Notes: generated by a model from the sequence alone, not told the origin. Shown: positions 1 through 7,270, numbered from the stretch's first letter. The stretch: 7,693 bases of DNA from Legionella genomosp. 1 (GCA_945862275.1 CAMAYA010000054.1:1-7693), one strand, 5' to 3'. Made by a program: numbers and translations.

Positions 1-910
1 TCACATACTCCGAGCTTGCTGTGGGGTACTTTTCATCACCGGTCAGTGCATGCAGCATGAATTGAGTCGCTGAGTCGGTTGGGTTTGCGATGAGTGCACG
101 CTGTAGGAGCGCGATGGCGTCCGTTCGATGCCCTAATCGCATTTGAATCGCGGCTAAGTTGTTTAATGCAGCAAAATGATGGCTGTTCTGTCCCAAAATC
201 GTTTCAAAATGCGCAGTAGCCTCCGGCAAATGGCCGAGTGTCATTTGCGCAACGCCGCTGTTGTATAAATATTCAATGTTGTTCGGGTCGGTATCCAGCA
301 ACACGCCATAATGCATGAGCGCATTTTCAAAGCGATCGTGATGCATGAATGTGGCGGCAAGGTTATTGCGGGCTTCGATGTGATTTGGCTCAAAGACCAA
401 TGCTTTAGTAAAATAATCCACAGCCACTTGTCCCTGATTGCGTTTTAATGCAATCACGCCTAAATTTGTTAATGCAAAAGCATGGCTGTCTTGAATAGAC
501 AATACCTGTTGAAACGCGTGTTCGGCCTCATCGAGCAAATTAGCATTTAAATGCAATACGCCTAAATAAAATTGTGACTCGATGTGTTCTGGATGGAGAG
601 CCAATACATTGCCAAATTGCTTTTCAGCCGCAGCGAGTTCATGGTGTTTTAATAGGAGTAATCCTAAATGATAGTGTGCTGCCATGTAGTCTGGTTTTGC
701 ATGTACGGCATCGCGATAATGTTGCAGGGCGTCTCGGTAGTTGTTTTGTGAGGCGTACGCGTTGGCTAGATGATGATGCACCAGTGCATTTTCGTGCTGA
801 GATTCATCGTTTAAAATGCGCTGATAAATGGCAATGGCATCATTCGGGCGACCATTTTTTTGATGTTCAAAGGCGTCTAAAAGCAGCATTTCAATGGATT
901 GGCTCATCAT
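1..910 (-). CDS. Tetratricopeptide-repeat (TPR) protein, 3' end outside window
   Basis: This reading frame is open from ATG at 910 to the left edge (303 codons, no stop), so the C-terminus is missing. The visible part is built almost entirely of TPR units of about 34 residues with a regular phase: helix pairs recur near residues 10, 44, 78, 112, 146, 180, 214 and 248. Typical TPR positions are visible, such as NNLAA at 182-186, LYNSGVAQMTLG at 215-226 and ALNNLAAIQMRLG at 248-260, with DPNN/NPTD-type turns. No signal peptide or membrane segment is seen at the N-terminus. TPR arrays are protein-binding scaffolds, and no partner can be read from the sequence. The start overlaps the stop of the RdgB ORF (ATGATGA; ATG at 910 or 907), which implies translational coupling. 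After the last repeat the chain turns to TGDEKYPTASSEYV, which resembles the linker preceding a methyltransferase domain in some TPR-methyltransferase proteins. That is a guess, because the domain itself lies outside the window. Confidence 0.88.
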   Translation of the reverse strand, partial: MMSQSIEMLLLDAFEHQKNGRPNDAIAIYQRILNDESQHENALVHHHLANAYASQNNYRDALQHYRDAVHAKPDYMAAHYHLGLLLLKHHELAAAEKQFGNVLALHPEHIESQFYLGVLHLNANLLDEAEHAFQQVLSIQDSHAFALTNLGVIALKRNQGQVAVDYFTKALVFEPNHIEARNNLAATFMHHDRFENALMHYGVLLDTDPNNIEYLYNSGVAQMTLGHLPEATAHFETILGQNSHHFAALNNLAAIQMRLGHRTDAIALLQRALIANPTDSATQFMLHALTGDEKYPTASSEYV

Positions 911-1797
911 TGTATCAAGCCATGCAATTGTTTTAATGCCATTGCCCGATGGCTGATGGTGTTTTTTAATTTTAACGGCAGTTCTGCAAGGGTACATTGG
1001 TAGTCGGGTAGATAAAAAACAGGGTCATAACCAAAGCCATAGTCTCCTTGGCGCGCCCTAGTAATTTGGCCTAATAATTCCCCAGTAGCTATCAGCGGCG
1101 TGGGATCGTTTTCGTGTTTTACGAATGCGATGGCGCAATAGAAATAAGCGTGCCGTTGTTCATGAGGGACATCGGCGAGGCGTTTGAGAAGCAAGTTGAT
1201 ATTGTCGTTATTGTTTGCAGTGAGGCCTGCAAACCGTGCGGAGTAAATTCCTGGTTCTCCATTTAATGCGTCTACAACCAAACCAGAGTCATCAGCCAAC
1301 GCGGGTTGCTGGCCGATTCGGCTGGCGTGGCGCGCTTTGATGATGGCGTTTTCAATGAAGCTTAAACCGTTTTCTTCCGCATCTTCGATATGTAGCGATT
1401 GTTGTGAAATGCATTGGAAAGATGGCAACATGGCTTGGAGTTCGACTATTTTTCCGGGGTTGCTGGTTGCTAAAATCAATGGGTTCATGGATATCGCCTC
1501 GTTGAATGGTTGACATTGAAAGAGCGTAGTTAAGTGATCAGGGTTTAAAATCAAATCACTTTTAGCCGGCTTAGACAGGCGTTTAATAAACCGTTCAATG
1601 GCCAAGGCTTCCGTTTTATTATCGAAAGCGGACCAGCTTTGGGCTATTTTTACAGGCTTAAAGCTCCGTGTATACTTGCATTTAGTCGTGCCGTTTTGAT
1701 GTTCTTGGTAGCGACGGGTCAGGTTTGTGGTGTAACCTGTGTAGTAGCTTCCATTTTCACATTGTAGAATGTAGACGTAGTAATGGGTCGCAGTCAT
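907..1797 (-). CDS. rdgB: GIY-YIG domain joined in frame to RdgB/HAM1 non-canonical purine NTP pyrophosphatase
   Basis: One uninterrupted 296-codon frame covers two unrelated domains. Residues 1-80 are a GIY-YIG domain of the UPF0213/YhbQ type: YYVYIL (6-11), YYTGYT (18-23), the arginine in LTRRYQEH (26-33) and the glutamate of AIERFIK (E68) are the expected core residues. Residues 104-296 (193 aa, close to the usual RdgB length of about 197) form a full RdgB/HAM1 enzyme, which hydrolyses dITP/XTP-type nucleotides to monophosphate plus pyrophosphate in the cytoplasm. Its motifs are SNPGK (112-116), ENAIIKARHA (149-158), the catalytic DDSGL (169-173), YGFGYDPVF (253-261) and ISHRA (281-285). 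Residues 81-103 look like the ordinary tail of a stand-alone GIY-YIG protein. M104 is preceded by a good Shine-Dalgarno site, so RdgB may also, or mainly, be made as a separate protein. The ATG at 1797 has no strong Shine-Dalgarno site, and an in-frame TAG lies four codons upstream. The stop overlaps the TPR gene start. Confidence 0.9.
   Translation of the reverse strand: MTATHYYVYILQCENGSYYTGYTTNLTRRYQEHQNGTTKCKYTRSFKPVKIAQSWSAFDNKTEALAIERFIKRLSKPAKSDLILNPDHLTTLFQCQPFNEAISMNPLILATSNPGKIVELQAMLPSFQCISQQSLHIEDAEENGLSFIENAIIKARHASRIGQQPALADDSGLVVDALNGEPGIYSARFAGLTANNNDNINLLLKRLADVPHEQRHAYFYCAIAFVKHENDPTPLIATGELLGQITRARQGDYGFGYDPVFYLPDYQCTLAELPLKLKNTISHRAMALKQLHGLIQ
1486..1500 (-). promoter_or_regulatory. 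Internal ribosome-binding site and alternative start for RdgB
   Basis: On the minus strand GAGG (1500-1497) lies 8 nt before ATG (1488-1486), which encodes M104 of the long ORF. This is exactly where RdgB homologues begin (MNPLILATSNPGK). The spacing is near the ideal for initiation and the match is better than anything in front of the upstream ATG at 1797. It supports a stand-alone 193-aa RdgB translated from 1488 to 907. Whether both products are made cannot be told from sequence. Confidence 0.55.
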
Positions 1798-1915
1798 GTT
1801 GAATCGCTAAAAATTCACGACCCTGAGAATTACATATTTTTTTACCGAAAGAAAGGAGTCTTGATGACAATCAACCTAACAAAACATCTCAGGGCCAGGC
1901 CCCGTAATCTATATC

Positions 1916-1935
1916 TGCATTTAGCGCGAAATGCA
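1916..1935. repeat. Perfect 7-bp hairpin directly after the mvaB stop
   Basis: TGCATTT (1916-1922) and AAATGCA (1929-1935) form a perfect 7-bp inverted repeat with a 6-nt loop, beginning at the base next to the mvaB TAA (1938-1936). The stem is AT-rich, and on the minus strand it is followed by GATATAG rather than a run of T. It therefore does not qualify as a standard intrinsic terminator. It could stabilise the 3' end of the liu mRNA or be a weak attenuator before the rdgB ORF. The remaining spacer (1798-1915) shows no convincing promoter. Confidence 0.4.
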
Positions 1936-2841
1936 TTATCCTGAATTCGCCATCAACGCATTGGCCACTTTCGATTGATTCTTTCTCCCCAGTACTTTGC
2001 AGATTTTATCGCCTGCCGCCACGATTTTAAAAATATCAATCCCCGTTTCAATGCCCAATCCATGCATAAGGTAAAGCACGTCTTCTGTGGCCACGTTTCC
2101 GCTCGCACCTTGTGCATAGGGGCAGCCGCCTAGTCCTGCAACCGAACTATCAAATCGGCTTACCCCGCACGCAAGAGAAGCATAAATATTGGCAATGGCT
2201 TGCCCATAGGTATCGTGAAAATGCATGGCGATTTTAGATAAAGGCAGGGTAGGCCTGAGGGTGTTGATGAGGGTTTGGGTTTGCTTTGGTGTGCCTACGC
2301 CGATGGTGTCGCCTAAGCTGATTTCAGTCGCACCTAATTCTAAGAGTTGGCGCGCAACGTTCAAGACCTGTTTGGGATCAATGTCGCCTTCATAGGGACA
2401 GCCCAATGCGCAGGAGATGTAGCCTCGTACACGAATATGGTGGGCTTTCGCCAGCGCCATGACGGGTTCGAAGCGCACAATGCTTTCGGCAATGGAGCAA
2501 TTGATGTTGCGCTGGTTGAACTGTTCACTGGCCGCAGTAAAAATGGCGATTTCTTTTACACCAACAGCCAGCGCTTTTTGCATGCCGCGTTCATTGGGTA
2601 CTAATGCTGAAAAATGTATGCCTGGAGGCTGGTCGATCGCACGAAAGACTGCTTCGCTGTCGGCCAATTGCGGGATAGATTTTGAGGATACGAAACTGGT
2701 TACTTCAATGTGTTGCAGCCCGCTTTGAGCAAGTGCGTTGATAAGATCCACTTTGTTTTTGGTGGCTACGAAAGATGACTCATTCTGCAAGCCATCGCGT
2801 GGTCCCACTTCAATCATCGTCACATGCGAAGGATAGTTCAT
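1936..2841 (-). CDS. mvaB: Hydroxymethylglutaryl-CoA lyase
   Basis: Cleaves 3-hydroxy-3-methylglutaryl-CoA to acetyl-CoA and acetoacetate, the last step of leucine breakdown, in the cytoplasm. The 301-aa chain is a complete DRE-TIM metallolyase. EVGPRDGLQNE (11-21) carries R15 and the metal ligand D16. E46 sits in HIEVTSF, HFHDT (207-211) supplies metal ligands H207 and H209, and GLGGCPYAQGASGN (236-249) holds the catalytic cysteine C240 and ligand N249. These positions match human HMGCL R41, D42, E72, H233, H235, C266 and N275 with a constant offset of 26, which fits loss of the mitochondrial leader. That conservation separates it from homocitrate or isopropylmalate synthases. The ATG at 2841 overlaps the mccA stop as ATGA, so translation is probably coupled. 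This is the last enzyme of the leucine cluster (liuE in pseudomonad naming). Confidence 0.97.
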   Translation of the reverse strand: MNYPSHVTMIEVGPRDGLQNESSFVATKNKVDLINALAQSGLQHIEVTSFVSSKSIPQLADSEAVFRAIDQPPGIHFSALVPNERGMQKALAVGVKEIAIFTAASEQFNQRNINCSIAESIVRFEPVMALAKAHHIRVRGYISCALGCPYEGDIDPKQVLNVARQLLELGATEISLGDTIGVGTPKQTQTLINTLRPTLPLSKIAMHFHDTYGQAIANIYASLACGVSRFDSSVAGLGGCPYAQGASGNVATEDVLYLMHGLGIETGIDIFKIVAAGDKICKVLGRKNQSKVANALMANSG

Positions 2842-4802
2842 GTTGGATTGATCTCTAAGGCTACCAATTGCGCGCCCTCCATGACTTGGGCTCCAAGATC
2901 ATAAAAAATATCCACCAGGACACCATCTTGAGGCGCATGAATCGCATGCTCCATCTTCATGGCTTCTAGGACCATCAATGCATCTCCGGCTTTGATTGAA
3001 TCGCCGATTTTTTTAAGAATAGCCACTACCGTTCCAGGCATCGGAGCGGTCAGTTGGCCGCTGTGAGTCGCATGCTCGATGGATGTGTGTCGATCATGCT
3101 GACGCGATACGATCATCGGCTCTGACTCGGTATATACGATTATCTTATTTTGGCATTCCTCTATCACCGCATGAAGGCATTGCGTGCCATCGTCTAAAGA
3201 GAATCGATTGCCTGTTTTTTTGATATGCCATTCGGTGGTGATTCCGTCTAACTGAAGGGCGACTTGATGGGCACCGATGGGCGTGACTTGAATATCAAAT
3301 ACCACACCTTCAATGCCGTAGTGTGCATGCCAATGGCTGTTTAAATGCATTTGCCAGGCAAATGTGTCGGCGCGTAAACCACTGTGCTGGGGCGATGCCA
3401 AGGCTAGGTAGTCCAGGCTGGCGGCCATCAGCAAAGGCATGCGTGGATCAGGCGTGCTGATTTCAATGGTTTCTTCGGTTAAAAAATCGGTGTTTAATTG
3501 AGCGTGGATAAATCGGGGGTGCTTGAGGATGGCTTGTAAAAAAGGGATGTTGGTTTTCACGCCACCAATATGATAATGATTTAATGCAGTCAGCATGCGA
3601 CTCTGTGCTTGCATGCGGGTGTCGCCCCACGTGATTAATTTCGCAATCATGGGGTCGTAATGCATGCTAATGGATGAGTGGACGGCGACGCCCGAGTCAA
3701 CCCGGACACCTTCGCCAATGGGCTCGCTGAGAAAGTGCAGTTGACCCACGGATGGGAGGAAGTCTAGACGCGGGTCTTCGGCGTAAATGCGACACTCAAT
3801 AGCATGCCCACGGGCTTCTATTTGGGATTGAAGGCGTGGCAGCGGTTCATTGGAAGCAATGCGCAATTGCCATTCGACCAAATCAAGTCCTGTGATCATT
3901 TCGGTGACGGGGTGCTCTACTTGAAGTCGGGTGTTCATTTCCATGAAATAAAAATGACCGTTGTCATCGACTAGAAACTCTACCGTTCCGGCGCCGCGGT
4001 AATCAATGGCACGCGCGACAGCGATGGCGGCAGTGGCCAAGCGTTCACGCAGAGGTTGCGATAAATGCGCTGCGGGTGCTTCTTCGATGATTTTTTGGTA
4101 CCGGCGTTGAATGGAGCAATCGCGCTCAAACAGGTGGACAATGTGGCCGTGGTTATCGGCCATGATTTGCATTTCTATATGGCGTGGCGCTTGAATTGAT
4201 TTTTCAATCAGCATGGTGTCATCGGCAAAATAGGATAGGGCTTCACGGCGAGCACCCGCAAGGGCCTCGGCAAATTCGTGTTCATGGTGAACCGCCCGCA
4301 TGCCCTTTCCGCCACCTCCGCCGGCCGCTTTGAGCAACACAGGAAAGCCCAACCGTTCGGATTCTTGCAGCAAACGCGCATCTGTTTGGTCAAGCCCATG
4401 ATAACCCGGCGTGAGCGGCACGTCGGTTTTTTCCAGCATTTGTTTTGCCAATTGCTTTGATCCCATGGCCTCTAACGCCGCTACGGATGGGCCAATAAAG
4501 ACAATGCTAGATGCGGCACATGCGCGCGCCAGGGCGGGACTTTCAGATAAAAAACCATAGCCTGGATGAATGGCTTCAGCGCCACAGCGAACAGCCGTGG
4601 CAATAATGGCGTCTATATTTAAATAACTGTTGCGCGCCGCAGGTTCTCCGACGCAAAAAGCATGGTCTGCCAATGATACGTGTACGCTGTCACGGTCAGC
4701 TGTTGAATAAATCGCCACAGACTCAATCCCTAAACGACGTGCCGTCTTGATGATACGGCAGGCGATTTCACCACGGTTTGCAATGAGGATTTTATTAAAC
4801 AT
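2838..4802 (-). CDS. mccA: Methylcrotonyl-CoA carboxylase biotin-carrying (alpha) subunit
   Basis: Carboxylates its own biotin with ATP and bicarbonate and passes the carboxyl group to the MccB subunit, which modifies 3-methylcrotonyl-CoA. Order of domains in 654 aa: biotin carboxylase N-domain (1-115, opening KILIANRGEIACRI), ATP-grasp (about 116-310), carboxylase C-domain (335-441), a poorly conserved linker/BT region (about 450-580) and a biotinyl domain (583-652). Visible catalytic residues, nearly in E. coli AccC numbering, are K116, K158 with the Gly-rich loop GGGGGKG (161-167), H208, K237, E275, E288, N290, R292 and R338. The biotin-acceptor lysine is K616 in EAMKMEH. The family alone does not separate methylcrotonyl- from propionyl- or geranyl-CoA carboxylase; the assignment rests on liuC and mvaB being in the same operon. 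The ATG at 4802 is 3 nt after the liuC stop, with GGAG 7 nt upstream inside the end of liuC. Confidence 0.95.
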   Translation of the reverse strand: MFNKILIANRGEIACRIIKTARRLGIESVAIYSTADRDSVHVSLADHAFCVGEPAARNSYLNIDAIIATAVRCGAEAIHPGYGFLSESPALARACAASSIVFIGPSVAALEAMGSKQLAKQMLEKTDVPLTPGYHGLDQTDARLLQESERLGFPVLLKAAGGGGGKGMRAVHHEHEFAEALAGARREALSYFADDTMLIEKSIQAPRHIEMQIMADNHGHIVHLFERDCSIQRRYQKIIEEAPAAHLSQPLRERLATAAIAVARAIDYRGAGTVEFLVDDNGHFYFMEMNTRLQVEHPVTEMITGLDLVEWQLRIASNEPLPRLQSQIEARGHAIECRIYAEDPRLDFLPSVGQLHFLSEPIGEGVRVDSGVAVHSSISMHYDPMIAKLITWGDTRMQAQSRMLTALNHYHIGGVKTNIPFLQAILKHPRFIHAQLNTDFLTEETIEISTPDPRMPLLMAASLDYLALASPQHSGLRADTFAWQMHLNSHWHAHYGIEGVVFDIQVTPIGAHQVALQLDGITTEWHIKKTGNRFSLDDGTQCLHAVIEECQNKIIVYTESEPMIVSRQHDRHTSIEHATHSGQLTAPMPGTVVAILKKIGDSIKAGDALMVLEAMKMEHAIHAPQDGVLVDIFYDLGAQVMEGAQLVALEINPT

Positions 4803-4805
4803 ATA

Positions 4806-5582
4806 TTAACTCCACGTAGGCGTTTCCTTGTTCAGAAAAGCCTGCAAACCCTGCTGGCCTTCAACTGACGTGCGTTGACTGGCAATGAGGGCGGCGGTGA
4901 TTTGTTGCAATTCCTCATTGATGGGAAGACCCGATACTTGGCGCACCAGCGCCTTGGATGCGCGAACAGCAAGCGGCGCTAGTTGTGCCATCTGTTCTGC
5001 ATAACGAAGCGTGTAGGTGAGCAGTTCATCCTCTAGCACGCAATGCTGTACCAATTTGAGTTCATATGCGCGTTGGGCATCAAATACTTCGGCACTCATA
5101 AACAACCCGGCTGCGGCACGCTCACCAATCGCTTGAATCACATAAGGGCTAATGACCGCTGGGATCAATCCCAATTTTACTTCTGAAAAGCAAAAACGAG
5201 CAGTATACGCGGCAATGGCGATGTCACATGCGGCCACCAATCCAGCACCGCCACCAAAAGCGGCCCCGTGCACCATGGCGATGGTGGGTTTTGGGCATTG
5301 ATGAATGGTATACATGACGCGAGCCAATACGCGCGCATCGGCCATATTTTCAGCCTCACTAAATTGCGTCATGCGTTGCATCCACGCCAAGTCGGCACCT
5401 GCGGAGAAATGTTTGCCATGGGCCTTCAATACAATAACACGAACACACGGGTCTGCAATGGCCGTGTCGAGCAGTTTTTGCAAGTCGGCTAAGACTTGGT
5501 CGTCAAAGGCATTGTGCTTCTCGACACGGTTTAGCGTGATCAGATGCACGTGCCCTTGCCGTTCACTCAATAGTGCCGTCAT
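4806..5582 (-). CDS. liuC: Enoyl-CoA hydratase/isomerase family, probable methylglutaconyl-CoA hydratase
   Basis: Expected to hydrate 3-methylglutaconyl-CoA to HMG-CoA, between the carboxylase and the lyase. The 258-aa length is normal for a crotonase-fold protein. HFSAGADL (58-65) is the first oxyanion-hole/CoA-binding segment and GAAFGGGAGL (106-115) the second. SEVKLGLIP (133-141) carries the catalytic glutamate E134. The other crotonase glutamate position is glycine (G114), so only one of the two catalytic acids is present. As far as I recall this is usual in bacterial LiuC-type hydratases and is not a sign of decay. The C-terminal helices (about 195-250) are complete. The gene starts 12 nt after mccB, with AGAGGG (5596-5591) overlapping the mccB stop and an 8-nt spacer to the ATG. 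Substrate specificity is inferred from the operon; sequence alone gives only the crotonase superfamily. Confidence 0.92.
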   Translation of the reverse strand: MTALLSERQGHVHLITLNRVEKHNAFDDQVLADLQKLLDTAIADPCVRVIVLKAHGKHFSAGADLAWMQRMTQFSEAENMADARVLARVMYTIHQCPKPTIAMVHGAAFGGGAGLVAACDIAIAAYTARFCFSEVKLGLIPAVISPYVIQAIGERAAAGLFMSAEVFDAQRAYELKLVQHCVLEDELLTYTLRYAEQMAQLAPLAVRASKALVRQVSGLPINEELQQITAALIASQRTSVEGQQGLQAFLNKETPTWS

Positions 5583-5594
5583 ATGGTTATCCCT

Positions 5595-7202
5595 CTACAT
5601 TCGAAACACACCAAAATGGGTGGGCTCACTCGGCGTATTGAGTGCCGCCTCCAGGCTTAAGCCCAATACCTTTCGGGTGTCATTGGGCGCTATTACGCCA
5701 TCATCCCAAAGCCGAGCGCTGGCATAATAGGGATTGCCTTGCGTTTCATATTGCTCACGCATGTTGGCTTTGAATTGCTCCTCATCCGCGGCTGACCAGG
5801 CTGATCCTTGTTTGATGTGCTTATCACGCGTGATTTGAGCCAGTACATTGGCCGCTTGGTCGCCCCCCATGACGGAGATCCGAGCATTGGGCCAAACCCA
5901 TAAAAAACGAGGCGCGTAAGCGCGACCACACATGGCATAATTTCCGGCGCCAAAACTGCCACCGACAATGACTGTGAATTTCGGCACGCGCGCGTTGGCA
6001 ACGGCCATGACCATTTTAGCACCGTGTTTCGCAATGCCAGCGGCCTCATATTTGCTACCGACCATGAAGCCCGTGATGTTTTGCAAAAAAATCAAAGGGA
6101 TATTGCGTTGCGTGCAGAGTTCAATAAAGTGTGTGCCTTTTAATGCGCTCTCGCCAAATAAAATGCCGTTGTTGGCGATGATCCCGACGGGATAACCGTA
6201 TAGATGTGCAAAGCCACAAACCAATGTTGTGCCATAAAGCGCTTTGAACTCGTCAAACTCAGAGGCGTCCACGAGGCGTGCGATGATTTCACGGATATCA
6301 AAAGGTTTTCTTGCATCCGTTGGAATGACGCCATTTAACTCTTGAACGTCATACGCGGGGTCGCGGCTAGCAATGCGTACTATGCTTTCAGGCTTTCGGC
6401 GATTTAAATGACTCACCACCTGTCGAGCGATTGCAAGTGCGTGTGCATCATCCTCCGCATAATAATCAGCAACTCCCGATTGGCGGCAATGGACATCGGC
6501 TCCGCCTAAGGCTTCAGCACTAATGACTTCGCCCGTGGCTGCTTTCACCAAAGGTGGGCCGCCTAAAAAAATAGTGGCTTGATTCGCCACCATGATGGAT
6601 TCATCCGCCATGGCCGGCACATAAGCACCACCTGCCGTGCATGAACCCATGACGACGGCAATTTGCGGAATGTTTTGTGCGGATAAGTTCGCTTGATTAT
6701 AAAAAATGCGCCCGAAATGATCTCGGTCGGGAAATACTTCATCTTGAAGGGGTAAAAACGCACCACCGGAGTCAACCAGATAAATGCAAGGCAAGTGATT
6801 GTCCTGTGCGATTTCCTGTGCGCGCAAATGTTTTTTGACGGTAAGCGGGTAATACGTGCCGCCTTTGACTGTGGCATCGTTGATGACAATCATGCAGTCT
6901 TGACTTGAAACCCGGCCAATGCCCGTGATTAAACCGGCGGCGGGCAGAGAATCTGAATAGACTTGGTAGGCGGCCAATTGGGAAAGCTCTAAAAACGAAC
7001 TGCCTGGGTCAAGCAACCGCTGCAAACGTTCGCGCGGTAGTAATTTCCCATGCTGTAGGTGCCGCGCTCGCGCTTTGTCGTCGCCACCTAAGGCAATATT
7101 CGCCACCGTGTCCACGAGCTGCTTCACCAGCACCTGCATAGCGGCCTGATTGGTTTTAAATTCACTGCTGGCGGGATTGAGTTGACTCAATATTTTTGCC
7201 AT
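5595..7202 (-). CDS. mccB: Methylcrotonyl-CoA carboxylase carboxyltransferase (beta) subunit
   Basis: Transfers the carboxyl group from biotin on MccA to 3-methylcrotonyl-CoA, giving 3-methylglutaconyl-CoA. It acts in the cytoplasm as part of an alpha/beta holoenzyme. The 535-aa chain has the two crotonase-like halves of acyl-CoA carboxyltransferases. HGKLLPRERLQRLLDPG (51-67) opens the N-half, and GSCTAGGAYVPAMADE (186-201) and IFLGGPPLVKAATGE (211-225) line the CoA and biotin sites. In the C-half, GFMVGSKYEAAGIAKHGAK (378-396) and GGSFGAGNYAMCGRAY (414-429) are the matching segments, with PNARISVMGGDQAANVL at 438-454. The LGGPPLVKAATGE and SKYEAAGIAKHGAK signatures are those I associate with MccB rather than propionyl-CoA carboxylase beta. 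The start at 7202 is supported by AAGGA (7213-7209) with a 6-nt spacer. This is the first gene of the visible operon. Confidence 0.96.
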   Translation of the reverse strand: MAKILSQLNPASSEFKTNQAAMQVLVKQLVDTVANIALGGDDKARARHLQHGKLLPRERLQRLLDPGSSFLELSQLAAYQVYSDSLPAAGLITGIGRVSSQDCMIVINDATVKGGTYYPLTVKKHLRAQEIAQDNHLPCIYLVDSGGAFLPLQDEVFPDRDHFGRIFYNQANLSAQNIPQIAVVMGSCTAGGAYVPAMADESIMVANQATIFLGGPPLVKAATGEVISAEALGGADVHCRQSGVADYYAEDDAHALAIARQVVSHLNRRKPESIVRIASRDPAYDVQELNGVIPTDARKPFDIREIIARLVDASEFDEFKALYGTTLVCGFAHLYGYPVGIIANNGILFGESALKGTHFIELCTQRNIPLIFLQNITGFMVGSKYEAAGIAKHGAKMVMAVANARVPKFTVIVGGSFGAGNYAMCGRAYAPRFLWVWPNARISVMGGDQAANVLAQITRDKHIKQGSAWSAADEEQFKANMREQYETQGNPYYASARLWDDGVIAPNDTRKVLGLSLEAALNTPSEPTHFGVFRM

Positions 7203-7224
7203 GGACGGTCCTTAGTGGCTTGAA

Positions 7225-7233
7225 AATATATAA
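7225..7233 (-). promoter_or_regulatory. Possible -10 region for the mccB operon
   Basis: Minus-strand TTATATATT contains several overlapping TATAAT-like hexamers 23 to 31 nt before the mccB ATG. The best -35 candidate at 17-18 nt spacing (TGGAAG, 7254-7249) matches TTGACA poorly, so the promoter would need an activator or be weak. The -35 position falls against the palindrome at 7252-7270. Assigned from position and AT content only. Confidence 0.25.
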
Positions 7234-7251
7234 CGTGGACACTTTATTCTT

Positions 7252-7270
7252 CCATCTTATCGTAATATGG
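7252..7270. promoter_or_regulatory. 19-bp imperfect palindrome, candidate operator upstream of mccB
   Basis: CCATCTTATCGTAATATGG has the form CCATnTTAnnnTAAnATGG, with seven of eight arm positions pairing on each side of a 3-base centre. It lies 50 to 68 nt upstream of the mccB start and would overlap or abut the -35 region of the candidate promoter. Its size and symmetry suit a dimeric repressor or MerR/TetR-type regulator. No regulator gene is in the window, so the binding protein is unknown. Confidence 0.35.

Noticed and set aside
574..936. 120-codon plus-strand frame across the TPR gene
   Set aside because: It lies opposite a clear TPR coding region and crosses the rdgB/TPR junction, has no recognisable domain and no supporting start; a shadow frame.
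1797..1870. Promoter for the GIY-YIG/rdgB ORF
   Set aside because: TATGTA (1836-1831) could be a -10, but no -35 hexamer occurs at 16-18 nt spacing; TTGTCA (1870-1865) is 28 nt away.
1892..1902. GGGCCAGGCCC as a terminator stem
   Set aside because: At most a four-base-pair stem with a three-base loop can form, and no T run follows; too weak to call.
2838..4802. Propionyl-CoA, acetyl-CoA or geranyl-CoA carboxylase alpha subunit
   Set aside because: The subunit family is shared, but the operon with liuC and HMG-CoA lyase and the MccB-like partner points to methylcrotonyl-CoA carboxylase.
5305..5727. 140-codon plus-strand frame across liuC and mccB
   Set aside because: It is antisense to two strongly conserved genes and its composition (many Ser, Arg and Cys) is typical of a reverse-frame artefact.
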